Of a stretch of 64,000 bases of DNA, positions 23,669-33,351 are shown one piece after another. The notes beneath the pieces are model-generated. The model saw only the letters and a list, made by a program, of their open reading frames with translations. It did no database searches and had not been told where the DNA came from. Origin of the DNA: Zingiber officinale (lineage: Eukaryota; Streptophyta; Magnoliopsida; Zingiberales; Zingiberaceae); contig NW_024589887.1 of NCBI RefSeq assembly GCF_018446385.1, positions 23,501 through 87,500 of the forward strand. Reading direction: 5' to 3'. Made by a program: the position numbers and the translations under genes. The first letter of the stretch is position 1, and the number at the start of each line of letters is the position of its first letter.

Positions 23669-23949
23669 AAAGATAAGATTTTATTTGTGATTCTTCGAAA
23701 GTTAAAAAAAAGTTTAAATTTTTAAAAATAATTTTTTAAAAGTATAAAAAATATGGTTATTTCTTTTATGTATGGAAATGTTCTTTTCACGGGTGGCTTG
23801 TTTCTCTATCCTTGTTTTCTTTTTATTTATTTTCTTCAGTTTAAGAAATTTAATTTAAAAATTTAAAAATAATTATTTTAAGTATTACTATGATGATATA
23901 ATTCAATGAAAAGAGCATGTGAGATAAATTTTAGTGTCACGATGAATAG
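23669..23949. other. AT-rich spacer
   Basis: Low-complexity A/T-rich DNA (runs such as TTTTTAAAAATAATTTTTT) with no gene. It resembles the low-complexity DNA flanking the intact Tat element. Confidence 0.4.
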
Positions 23950-24628
23950 TGATCCTGTCCGAACCAGGGGTCAACAAACGCTGGGGACGTGGCGCTTCCT
24001 ACTGGATCCTCAGGTGCTCCGGCGAACCTGCAACAAAACCGAGCCAGGAGGGGTGTCCCGGCGACGGCCCTCCGACGCTCAAGTCAGGCGAGAAATTAGC
24101 AAAGAAGTGGCTTTTAAGTAGAAGACCCCTGTACCTCTGGTGAAGAAATGGAGGCCTTATATAGAACTATCGAAAGAGCCCAGGCACGTCAATCGAAGCA
24201 GTCATCTGCTTTAGACCATACCCAAGTATGGGTCTGTCAGAAAAGCATACATGAGGTCATACTGCTACTGTATCCACCTCTCCCTGATGTGACGGCGAGA
24301 TCTTCCATCGTGCAATCTTGTGTACGGCCTAATCATCAGACATGCCTTCTCTGACATCCCATATCCCGAGACAAGCGATAGGCCGCTCGGCTACCTCTGT
24401 ACCCTCGCCCTTATCTTGGCCGAACGTACCACCCGCTCGGTCCTTTGATCCCGGCCGATCAGTCTTCCGCTCGGCCATTCGATCCTCCTGCCTTGGCGTC
24501 GGAAACTCAAGCCCATGGATGGGTTATTTCTAGCTCCGCTCAGACTATTACCCGTTTGACCAGCCTTCCATCCGTCCTTAGGCTGAGACCCTTCAAAGGG
24601 TGGGCCCCCCATTTTTACCGCCGGATCA
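23950..24628 (-). mobile_element. Solo LTR of the Tat family, inverted
   Basis: It begins TGATCCTGTCCGAACC and ends TTACCGCCGGATCA, the reverse complement of the LTRs at 26963-27673 and 38010-38720, with the LTR TATA (TATATAAGGCC, complement near 24152-24163) in place. A perfect 5 bp duplication AATAG flanks it (23945-23949 and 24629-24633). No internal region remains, so it arose by LTR-LTR recombination. It is visibly more diverged than the two LTRs of the intact element. Confidence 0.9.
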
Positions 24629-24749
24629 AATAGAAACAATGGATTATTTTGATAAATTATATTCACAAAAATAGAGTATGGGTAGTCTTGACACAATAGT
24701 AAAAATATTATTATCTTAAGATTATAGGTAAGACAACAACTGATCCTTG

Positions 24750-25760
24750 TTGTTTTGAGGACTGACATTGCCAGAGCATCATCAACACCAATAACCACGA
24801 TGAGTCACGATGGTCAAGCAGCGGCAATCGCAAGCGGAACTGCAGCAATACATTCAAGCGAACCAAGTGTACAAGAAACGAAAGGTAGTGCTAACAAAAC
24901 AGTGCCTACAACAAGAGATGACAACCCTAACAATTCTAACATATCACAGGCTGCATCATGGACACGGAAGATAGCTGTACATTGAACACTGCGACCTCGT
25001 CCACATCATGAAAGTGAGGATACCTCAACTGCAATAGCATCCTCATCGGCAAGCACCGAGCACAAACAGACCACTTCGGTCACCCTTAGACGGCGAGGAC
25101 ATACATGCAGTGGTCGTGCTAGAAGATGAAGATCACATCTTGAAACATAAGGGGCTTTCACAAGCCCCTTAAATATAAGGGGGTTCAACACCTCCTTAAG
25201 CAACGATCTATCAATGTCCTGGGTCTATTGGAGACTAAATTATCAGAGGAGAACACCCTTTGAAGGCAGTTTCCAGGTACGAAGATTGTTCATAATTTTT
25301 GTTTTTTTAATCATGGGGGCATCTTAGTTCTTTGAGACCCTCAACTTGTCGAGTTGGACGTCATCAAGATCGACGAGCAGTTTGTTGATACTCCATTAGC
25401 TTCAAAGTCATCGGACAATGCATCCTTATTCACCTTCACCTATTGCCTTCATTGCGTGGGACACCAACCTCTTTGGATATACCTCCTTGAGCTAGGGGAA
25501 CAATTCAGCGAACCATGGATGATAATTGGGGACTTCAATGCCATATTATCAACAAGTGATAAAGTTGGGGGCATGTCGGTCACACACTATAAATTGCAAG
25601 ACTTGGAAAGAACACTTCATTTATGTCACTGGGTGGAGTTACAATTTGTTAATGCAATCGATCTAAGTTTGATCGGTACAATCATGATTTTGATGTGTGT
25701 CAAAGAGTTTAAGTTAGATTTTCATATTATTTTGATATGTGGTTGAGTCATATAGGATTT
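24750..25760 (+). pseudogene. LINE (L1-type) fragment with endonuclease domain
   Basis: The plus strand encodes the start of a LINE ORF2: a block resembling NIRGxNxxLKQ ending FNTSLKQRS, then VLGLLETKLSEEN, then EPWMIIGDFNAILSTSDKVG and GMSVTHYKLQDLE. GDFNAIL is the catalytic Asp/Asn block of the EEP (exonuclease-endonuclease-phosphatase) fold. Stops and frameshifts interrupt it. The 24755-24985 frame may be the end of ORF1, which is uncertain. No RT region follows. Confidence 0.65.
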
Positions 25761-25880
25761 GGTAAAACACAAATAAGGAGTTTAGTGCGGTTAAGCTTGG
25801 AAAGTTCATCCTATGGGTCGGGTCCATAAGATCGGTGAAGGATGGTGCATCCGAGGGACCGCAGACGAAAAGCAACGAAG

Positions 25881-25951
25881 GTTAACACAAAGTAATCCAA
25901 TTTATAGTTACGAGTTTGGGTTGAAGCATCCAAACTAATTTGAAGAAATTT
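25881..25951 (-). repeat. Inverted copy of a HISN4 intron segment
   Basis: The reverse complement matches 21077-21148, inside the HISN4 intron between exons 20985-21022 and 21211-21316, over about 71 bp with two mismatches that I can see (shared core GGATGCTTCAACCCAAACTC). Similarity stops abruptly on both sides. It is either a short dispersed repeat present at both places or a captured intron piece. Confidence 0.75.
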
Positions 25952-25952
25952 A

Positions 25953-26029
25953 TGACAAAATACATTACTAGAAAAAATAATGTACATAAATAATGCACAT
26001 TATTTATAGTAATGTATTTTGTCAATGAC
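25953..26029. repeat. 77 bp hairpin-forming inverted repeat
   Basis: TGACAAAATACATTACTA at the left is repeated as a perfect inverted copy (TAGTAATGTATTTTGTCA) at the right, around a short AT-rich core that itself contains ATAATGTACAT/ATGCACATTAT. The structure resembles a tiny MITE and directly abuts the HISN4-intron-like repeat. Confidence 0.7.
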
Positions 26030-26957
26030 CTCTACGGCTGGAATACAAGAGCGCATAAAGAACTGTCTATCAAAACACCTAGTCTGGATAGGCATATAAA
26101 TAGTAGACTCAAATCAAATCCTAAGTTCATCAGTAGGGAACCTAGGGTCGGTACTAGTAGAGGGCCCAACACCAAATTTAGAACGTTTCCTAAATTATTA
26201 AAGAAAACTATACTAAGCATAAAATATAGAAATGAAGCATTTTAAAAACTTAGGAAGGAAAAAGAATTTACCGAGACATCATGAATAAGAATATTAGAAA
26301 TGACGACCTTGGTTGACTAGCAACAACGTAATAACCGAAGAAAGAGGAAAAATTTTAATTATCTATCCCTCTTGCGTTAAGGCTCGGAGAGAGCCTTTAC
26401 AAGAAATAGAAGGGAGAGGTGCAAGATAAGGGGGCACTCTGCCCCCCCCCTTTATATAGGGCGGTCCGGACGCTCGGAATCACTACGGGCGCCCGAATGG
26501 GCTGGGGCAGGGTGCCCGGAGTTCCTTTCGGGCGCCCCGGAAGGTGATACCAGGGCGCCCGCCCCTGATTTCTGACTGATTTTTTTTTTAAAATAAAGTT
26601 TTAAGGTAAAAAAATTAAGTTAAGAAGATGTTAAAAAAAAAAATTTAAGATGCATGGTTAAAAAAGATTTTAAAAAAATTAAGTTAAAGGGATTTTAAAA
26701 TAAATTTTAAAGTTAAATAAATTATTAAGTTAAAAAGATTTTTTAAAACAAATTTTTAAGTTAAAAAAATGTAACATAAATTTTTAAAAAATTTAGGATA
26801 AATTTTTAAGTTAAAAGATTTTAAAAAAAATTTAAGTTAAATAAAATTTTAAGTTAAAAAGATTTTTTGAAACAAGTTTTTAAATAAATTTTTAAGTTAA
26901 AAAGATCTTTAAATTTTTTTTTAATTTTAAGTTAAAAAGATTTTAAAAAATTTAAGA
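26030..26957. other. LTR-like DNA and AT-rich low-complexity tract
   Basis: About 26250-26575 reads on the minus strand like an LTR: a TATA box (CTATATAAAG, complement near 26450-26459) preceded by GGGCGCCC-type blocks and followed by a leader. From 26577 the DNA is a degenerate tandem of AAGTTAAAAAGATTTTAAAA units, which continues after the Tat element at 38726, showing that the Tat element landed in it. Confidence 0.45.
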
Positions 26958-26962
26958 TACAT

Positions 26963-27673
26963 TGATCCGACGGTAATAATGGGGGGCCCACCCTCTGAAG
27001 GGTCCCAGCCTAAGGACGGAAGGCTGGTCAAGCAGGTAATGGTCCGAGCGGAGCTAGAGATAACCCATCCATGGGTTGGGGTTTTCGACGCCAAGGCAGG
27101 AGGATCGAAGGGCCGAGCGGGAATCCACTCGGCAGGGACCAAAGAGCCGAGCGGGTTGTCCGTTCGGCCGGGACCAAAGAGCCAAGCGGGTTATCCGTTC
27201 GGCCAAGATAAGGGCGAGGGCACAAAGGTGGCCTAGCGGCCTATGCGCTAGTCTCGGGATCTGGGATGTCAGAGGAGGCATGTCTGATGATTAGACCGTA
27301 CACAAGATTGCACGATGGAAGATCTCGCCGTCACATCAGGGAGAGGTGGATACAGTACCAGTATGGCCCCATATATGCTCTTCTGACAGGTCCATACTGG
27401 GGCATGGTCTAAAGCAGATGACTGCTTCGATTGGCGTGCCCGGGCTCTTTCGATAGTTCTATATAAGGCCTCCATTTCTTCACCGGAGGTACAGGAGTCT
27501 TCTGCTAAAGAGTCACTTTTTTGTTATTTCCTCGCCTGACTTGAGCGTCGGAGGGCCGTCGCCGGGATACCCCTCCCGGCTCGGTTTTGTTGCAGGTTCG
27601 CCGGAGCCCTCGAGGATCCAGCAGGGAGCGCCACGTGCCCAGCGTCCGCTGACTCTTGGTTCGGACAGGATCA
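26963..27673 (+). repeat. 5' LTR of the Tat element
   Basis: 711 bp, TGATCCGACGG...GGACAGGATCA. It contains the promoter TATA at 27460-27468. It is nearly identical to the 3' LTR at 38010-38720 and homologous to the inverted solo LTR at 23950-24628. Confidence 0.95.
27460..27468 (+). promoter_or_regulatory. LTR TATA box
   Basis: TATATAAGG followed by a C/T-rich stretch; the transcript would start about 30 bp later. The same motif is at the equivalent place in the 3' LTR (about 38507-38515). Confidence 0.65.
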
Positions 27674-27718
27674 AATTGGCGGCGTCTGTGGGAACGCTCC
27701 TGCATTCGAACAAGAACA
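27674..27718 (+). promoter_or_regulatory. Primer-binding region and leader of the Tat element
   Basis: Immediately after the LTR comes AATTGGCGGCGTCTGTGGGA, close to the TGGCGCCGTCTGTGGGA-type primer-binding sites of plant gypsy elements, with a G in place of the expected C. The gag ATG follows at 27719. The tRNA partner was not determined. Confidence 0.55.
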
Positions 27719-29545
27719 ATGGACGAGGCTGGACGACAACACACGGTGGCGCTTTCAACAGAAGAACTCGACGCTCTGGTCGAGATGAGGGCCGCCAAAC
27801 TCATGGAGCAAAAACAAAAAGCGTCCGCCGAGCGGGCGGAGCAACAAGCAACATCTGCGTCTGGTGGCCGAGCGGAAGCACCTCCAGCCACCGTCGCATT
27901 CCATCGGGCCTTATTTCGTACCCCTGAAGCCATACCAGCCCGAAGAGATAGAGGATCTTCCTCAGATGAAATGCCAAGGCGGGATGACAGGAAGGGGAAA
28001 GCTCCCCGAGCGGACTCCTCCCCCGAGCGGATCAACCGCCAATTTTCGGAGGCTATCCTACGAGACCCTCTACCCAAGCACTACGTGCCTCCGACGATCG
28101 GCGAATACAACGGAACAACAGACCCGGATGACCATCTGGGTAAGTTCGATAATACAGCCACGCTCCATCAGTATACAGATGGAGTAAAGTGTAGAGTCTT
28201 CCTTACCACCCTCTCGGGATCAGCTCAACGGTGGTTTCGGAGGTTGCCGGACGGATCCATCGCGAGCTTCAAGGAATTCCGAACGGCCTTCCTCCACCAC
28301 TTCGCCAGTAGTCGGCGTTATCAAAAGACCAGTGTCAGCTTATTCACCATCAAGCAAGAGCCGAGAGAATCGCTCCGAGGTTATATTCAACGATTCAACC
28401 AAGTGGCGATGGATATCCCCACGGCCACATCGGAGACGATGATGAATGCCTTCACGCAAGGCCTTGTGGATGGGGACTTCTTCCGGTCGCTCATCCGAAA
28501 GCCGCCCCGAGATTATGATCACATGCTACATCGGGCCAACGAATATATAAATGTGGAAGAAGCGCAAGCCGCTCGAAAAAATGAAACTCCAGCCGAGCGC
28601 GCACCTGTTCATGCCGAGCGGAAACAGCACGCCGCTCAGCAGCCACCCAGAGGACCAAGGGCCGAAGCAATTCGATCCCCTCACGCCCGATCGCACGTAC
28701 AAGAAGTGGCTGCCGCTCGGCCCAAGCCAAAGAAGAGGTGGACCCCTAAGTTCTGCACCTTCCACCAGACGGATACGCACAACACGAGGGATTGCCGAAG
28801 CCTCCCCTTTGTGTCCAATCCTGTTCCCAGGAAAGCCGAACGACGGTCGCCTCCCATCGATAGGAGACGTAGGACTCATGAAGCTGACCGGACCCGCACC
28901 GAGGGGCGACATCAGCAGACACCCGAGCGGCACCGATCTCCGAGGCAGGAGAATCGCCGGGCGTCCAGAGAACGGTCACGACCGTCCGCTCGGGAGGAGG
29001 AAAATAGGAGCAATAATTCCCGGGGCGAGATCAGCGTTATTGCTGGTGGGCCGACCGGAGGAGACTCCAACCGAGCCAGAAAGGCGGGCGTCCGGCAGTT
29101 ACAGATCCACGCGGTCGGCTGCAGCCAAGAGCGGGCCAGAGGACCGGAAATCACTTTTGGACCCGGGGACTTAGAAGGAGTAGAAGTGCCCCACGACGAC
29201 GCGCTACTCATTAAAGCGGTAATAGCAAATTACACCATTCACCACATATTTGTTGACACAGGGAGCTCGGTCAACATCATATTCAAGAAGGCGTTCGATC
29301 AGCTGCAAATTGATCGAGCCGAGCTGCTGCCCATGACGACCCCGCTCTACGGGTTTATGGGCAACGAAGTTCAGCCGGTCGGACAAATCCGGCTGGCCAC
29401 CTCGCTGGGAGAAGAGCCGCTCAGGAGGACCAGGACAACAAACTTCGTGGTGGTCGACTCTCCCTCATCCTACAACGTCATTTTGGGACGACCGGCGCTC
29501 GGCGAATTCCAAGCGGTTGTCTCAACCTTCCGGAAGACAAAGTAG
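27719..29545 (+). CDS. gag: Gag-protease of the Tat element
   Basis: Intact frame of 608 residues from the first ATG after the primer site (MDEAGRQHTVALSTEELDAL). In order: an N-terminal Ala/Glu-rich helix; the retrotransposon gag domain at about residues 110-285 (ILRDPLPKHYVPPTIGEYNG, FLTTLSGSAQRWFRRLPDGS, RRYQKTSVSLFTIKQEPRES, NEYINVEEAQAARK); a basic Arg-rich linker; a zinc-knuckle-like CTFHQTDTHNTRDC at about residue 345; a second Arg-rich stretch; then the aspartic protease with FVDTGSSVNIIFKK (catalytic Asp in DTGS) and NVILGRPALGEF. The frame ends at TAG in VVSTFRKTK, where the related minus-strand relic reads on, so this stop appears to be damage that separates protease from pol in this copy. 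Confidence 0.9.
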   Translation: MDEAGRQHTVALSTEELDALVEMRAAKLMEQKQKASAERAEQQATSASGGRAEAPPATVAFHRALFRTPEAIPARRDRGSSSDEMPRRDDRKGKAPRADSSPERINRQFSEAILRDPLPKHYVPPTIGEYNGTTDPDDHLGKFDNTATLHQYTDGVKCRVFLTTLSGSAQRWFRRLPDGSIASFKEFRTAFLHHFASSRRYQKTSVSLFTIKQEPRESLRGYIQRFNQVAMDIPTATSETMMNAFTQGLVDGDFFRSLIRKPPRDYDHMLHRANEYINVEEAQAARKNETPAERAPVHAERKQHAAQQPPRGPRAEAIRSPHARSHVQEVAAARPKPKKRWTPKFCTFHQTDTHNTRDCRSLPFVSNPVPRKAERRSPPIDRRRRTHEADRTRTEGRHQQTPERHRSPRQENRRASRERSRPSAREEENRSNNSRGEISVIAGGPTGGDSNRARKAGVRQLQIHAVGCSQERARGPEITFGPGDLEGVEVPHDDALLIKAVIANYTIHHIFVDTGSSVNIIFKKAFDQLQIDRAELLPMTTPLYGFMGNEVQPVGQIRLATSLGEEPLRRTRTTNFVVVDSPSSYNVILGRPALGEFQAVVSTFRKTK

Positions 29546-32500
29546 GAGAAGTGCGGGGAGATCAGCTAGCAGCTCAGCGATGCTATATAGAGATGATCCG
29601 AGCAGAAGCTTGTTCCGCTCGGAAGGCGCCCCGAATTGAGGTAAACGCCATAACCGAGAAACCTCCTGCTTTAATTTATGATGAAAAGGAGGAAGTCCAG
29701 ATCCATCCGACCCGACCGGAGGCCACGACTTTTATCGCCTCGAATCGGGAAGAAAGGAGAAGCTGATTCAATGCCTCCAACGAAATCATGATGCCTTCGT
29801 CTGGTCGACATGAGTTACCCGAATTTCGCCGAGCCTAACGCAAGACGAATTGCATGTCCGACGACGGCGATGAAGCGAGAAAAGGGACTTGCGGCGAATG
29901 CCATTATCCCAAGGAGGTGGAAAAACTTCAAGGCCGGCCACATACGCGAGGTGCAGTTCCCGAGGTTGGCCAACGTAGTCTTGGTCTCCAAGCCGGCAAG
30001 TGGAGGGTCCGCATCGACTTTCGAGATTTAAACAAGGCATGCCCCAAGGATTTTTATCCTCTTCCCGGATAGATCAGTTGGTGGACTCTACGGCCGGCAA
30101 TTAATTGCATGCTCGACGCCTACCAAGGATATCATCAAGTGCCGCCCGCACGAGAAAGCTTCGTAACGGCAGACGGCACATATTGTTACAATGTGATGCC
30201 GTTCGGATTGAAGAATGCCAGGGCCACCTATCAACGCTTGATGAACAAGGTGTTCAAGGAGCAGATCGGGCGAAATCTGGAAGTTTATGTGGACGACATT
30301 CTTATCAAATCCACCTGAGCGGCCGATCTTTTCAAAGATATGGAAGAAACCTTCCGAACGCTGCGCAACTATGGAATCAAGCTAAATCCCCAAAAGTGCC
30401 TGTTCGGAGCCAAAGGAGGGCGTTTCTTGGGATACATAGTGACCGAGCGGGGAATCGAAGCAAATCCCGGCAAGGTTAAAGCACTGCAAGACATGCCACC
30501 CCCAAGAAATACAAGAGAAGTGCAAAGGTTGACCGGTCGGATAACTGCTTTATCCAGATTCATCTCCAGAACCGCCGACCGGAGCCTTCCATTCTTCAAG
30601 ATCCTGCGCAAAGCCACCAAGTTCCAGTGGGATGAAGAATGTGACCAAGCATTTGAAGAGTTGAAGACATATCTTAATTCTCTGCCAGTGTTAGCCAAGC
30701 CGGTCGGGGGTTAGTCACTTTATATGTATCTGTCGTCAACTGAACATGCTGTGGGCTCAGCACTTGTGAGGGCGAACGGCGAAGAACAGCCGGTGTATTT
30801 TCTAAGCCACATTTTAAAAGATGCTGAATCTCGTTACACTGGGCTCGAGAAGTTGGCCTTTGCTTTGGTTCTAGCCGCTCGGCGCCTGCGACCGTATTTC
30901 TTGGCTCACACCATTATTGTCCGGACGAACAGTCCACTCGGAAGAGTGTTGTTGAATCCAGAAGCGTCCGGACGGCTTATCAAGTGGACGACAGAATTAA
31001 GTGAATTTGACATCCAATATCAGCCCCGCTCGGCGATTAAAGCCCAATCCTTGGCTGATTTTGTGACCGAAGTGCAAAGGCCAGAGCCGGAAGCTATGTG
31101 GAGAATATATGTGGATGGATCCTCCACTCGGCTCGGAAGTGGGATCGGAATGTTACTACTCTCACCTCAGGAAGAAAAGATGCACCTATCCGTCCGGCTA
31201 GATTACAAAGCTACTAACAATGAAGCAGAGTATGAGGCCCTCATAGCCGGATTGCAGGCAGCACGGCATGTGGGAGCCGGTCGGGTGACACTCTATTCTG
31301 ATTCACAGTTGGCCGCTCAGCAACTTGCCAGCACCTTTGAAATCAACTGTGTTCGCCTCAAACTCTACGCTGAGGTCTTTGAAAAACTCAAAGCTACTTT
31401 CCGAGAGGTGCTTATTCAGAAGATCCCCCGAACGGAGAACCAGGCGGCCGATGAGTTAGCCAAACTCGCGAGCTCAATAACGCCGGTCGCCATTCAGCAA
31501 CCAATTGAAAAAACGCTGCTGGTGGCGCATGTCGACCGGATGCAAGGCCTCGCGTTTCCGAGTGATTGGAGGACACCTATTATAGAATTCCTCCGTTCGG
31601 GCACCACACCATCCGATGAATATGCAGCCCGGCTCCTCAGAAGAAGAGCCGGTCGGTTTACACTCATCGGAGATCAGCTTTACAAGAAAGCCTTCTCGCG
31701 TCCTTTGCTGAAATGTGTAAGCTCGGAGGACTCAGCTTACATCCTCCAGGAAGTACATCAAGGATCATGCGGGGGACATCCGGGCGGACGCTCATTGGCC
31801 AAGAAGATCCTCTTGGCCGGATACTTTTGGCCAACGTTACAAACAGATGCCGCTCGGACAGTATCTACATGCCTTTCATGCCAGAAGTATCACAACTTCT
31901 CCCACCGACCGGCAGAGGAGATGAAGGCATCAACCATCTCATGTCCGTTCGATCAATGGGGAATGGATATTGTGGGTCCATTTCCGATGGCGACCGGGCA
32001 GAGGAAATTTTTACTAGTGGCGGTAGACTATTTCTCCAAGTGGGTAGAGGCCGAGCCACTGGCAAAGATCACTGAACAAATGGTTAAAAAATTCATCTGG
32101 CAACACATCATTTGCCGATTCGGCATCCCTCGCCGACTAGTGTCTGACAACGGGCGGCAGTTCACAGGGAAGATGTTAGAGGATTGGTGCAAAAGCTACG
32201 GTATTGAGCAACATTTCACGTCCGTGGCCTATCCTCAGAGCAACGGTCAAGCTGAAGTCGCCAACCGGGAAATTCTTCGTATTTTGCGCGCTCGGCTCGA
32301 CCATTTGGGAGGGAGTTGGCCGGATGAAGTGCCAAGCGTCTTGTGGGCCATCCGCACAACGCCAAAAGAAGGGACGGGAGTCACACCGTTCCATTTGGTA
32401 TATGGCGGTGAGGCTGTCATACCGGTCGAAGTCGGCGCTGAGTCAGCCCGGATCCAGAGCTATGATGATGACAACGCCGAACGAAGAAACATGGAGCTGG

Positions 32501-32793
32501 ACTTGGTAGAAGAGGAGAGGGCAAAGGCGTCCGTTCGACTGATGGCATACCGTCAGCGGATGAAGCAAAACTACAACCGGCGCGTAATTCCCAGATCGTT
32601 CCAAGTCGGCGATCTTGTCTAGAAGAAAGTCAAGCCGGTCGACGACGTCGGCAAGCTTGAAGCTCCATGGGCAGGCCCTTTCAAAATCATCGAAAAGCTC
32701 CGCTCGGGCGCGTATTATCTGGAGGACGAGGACGGACGGCAACTAGATAGGCCGTGGAGCGCGAACCACCTCCAGCCTTACCGGGCGGGGTGA
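29546..32793 (+). pseudogene. pol: Broken pol of the Tat element: RT, RNase H, second RNase H, integrase
   Basis: RT blocks are KWRVRIDFRDLNKACPKDFY, GYHQVPPARESF, YNVMPFGLKNARATYQRLM and the catalytic VYVDDILIKS. Next come the RNase H region (YLSSTEHAVGSALVR, VYFLSHILKDAESRY) and a second, archaeal-type RNase H (WRIYVDGSSTRLGSGIGMLL, TNNEAEYEALIAGLQAARH, LYSDSQLAAQQL, NQAADELAKLAS). Integrase follows with CGGHPGGRSLAKK, the zinc-binding CLSCQKYH, DQWGMDIVGPFP, VSDNGRQFTGK and YPQSNGQAEVANREILRIL. A GPFKIIEKL block near the end is the usual pol terminus; no chromodomain is seen. Damage visible: the stop at 29543 and disrupted frames over 29546-29850; a one-base deletion after FYPLPG at 30068; TGA at about 30316; TAG at about 30712; TAG at 32620 where tryptophan is expected. 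This copy cannot make an uninterrupted pol. Confidence 0.92.
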
Positions 32794-33345
32794 AAGGTGT
32801 ATCACTGTAAATCACCGTGTATTTCATTTTTCGACTAAATACTTGAAATGCAGAGATGAAAAGTCAAAAGAGCGAATATAAGGCATTATCATCGTAACCT
32901 GAAGGCCCCCGAGCCGATCGGCCGGGAGGTTTATATCCAAGCTGGAAGCTCGAACCCGAAGGCCCCCGAGCCGATCGGCCGGGAGGCTTATATCCGAGCC
33001 GGGAGCTCGAATCCGAAGACCCCGGGCCGTTCGGCCGGGCTGCGCATAGAATATAAGCAGCGCTCGAAATCGAAGACCCCGAGCTGTTCGGCCGGGCTGC
33101 ATACTAGTGTGGCAGGAAGGAAACCAAAACCCTGCGCTGTTCAGAATGATAGGAGGTTATTGCCTGGAGCGAAGGCCTCAGCCGCTCGGCCAGGTACATT
33201 TTAGCCGAGCCTACATCGGGGAGGATTATATACAATCCAAGCGCTCGATGTGAAGGCCTGAGCCGCCCGGCCGGGTATATGGTTTTCTGAGCCAAGCGTT
33301 CGACGACGAAGGCCCGAGCTGTTCGGCCGGGTGTGTAGTCTCACT
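32794..33345 (-). repeat. Degenerate 57-bp-period tandem repeat, family 1
   Basis: Units starting at 32896, 32953, 33010 and 33067 are spaced exactly 57 bp and share GAAGGCCCCCGAGCCGATCG-like cores and GGCCGGGAGG/GGCCGGGCTG. Looser copies occur around 33170, 33250 and 33307. The unit sequence differs from the following array but the period is the same. A minus-strand frame stays open across it (repeating PADRLGGLRVRA / PGRTARGLRIRA). Confidence 0.8.
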
Positions 33346-33351
33346 CGGAAG

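Noticed and set aside
22503-23676. AAAAGAT on both sides (22503-22509 and 23670-23676) as a target duplication of the LTR
   Set aside because: Using it would give ends that are not TG...CA; the LTR termini at 22520 and 23668 are better and have no matching duplication.
24391-24798. Frames of 60-135 codons within the Tat LTR copies (23950-24628, 26963-27673, 38010-38720)
   Set aside because: The same frames recur in all LTR copies and both strands; LTRs are non-coding, so they are chance frames.
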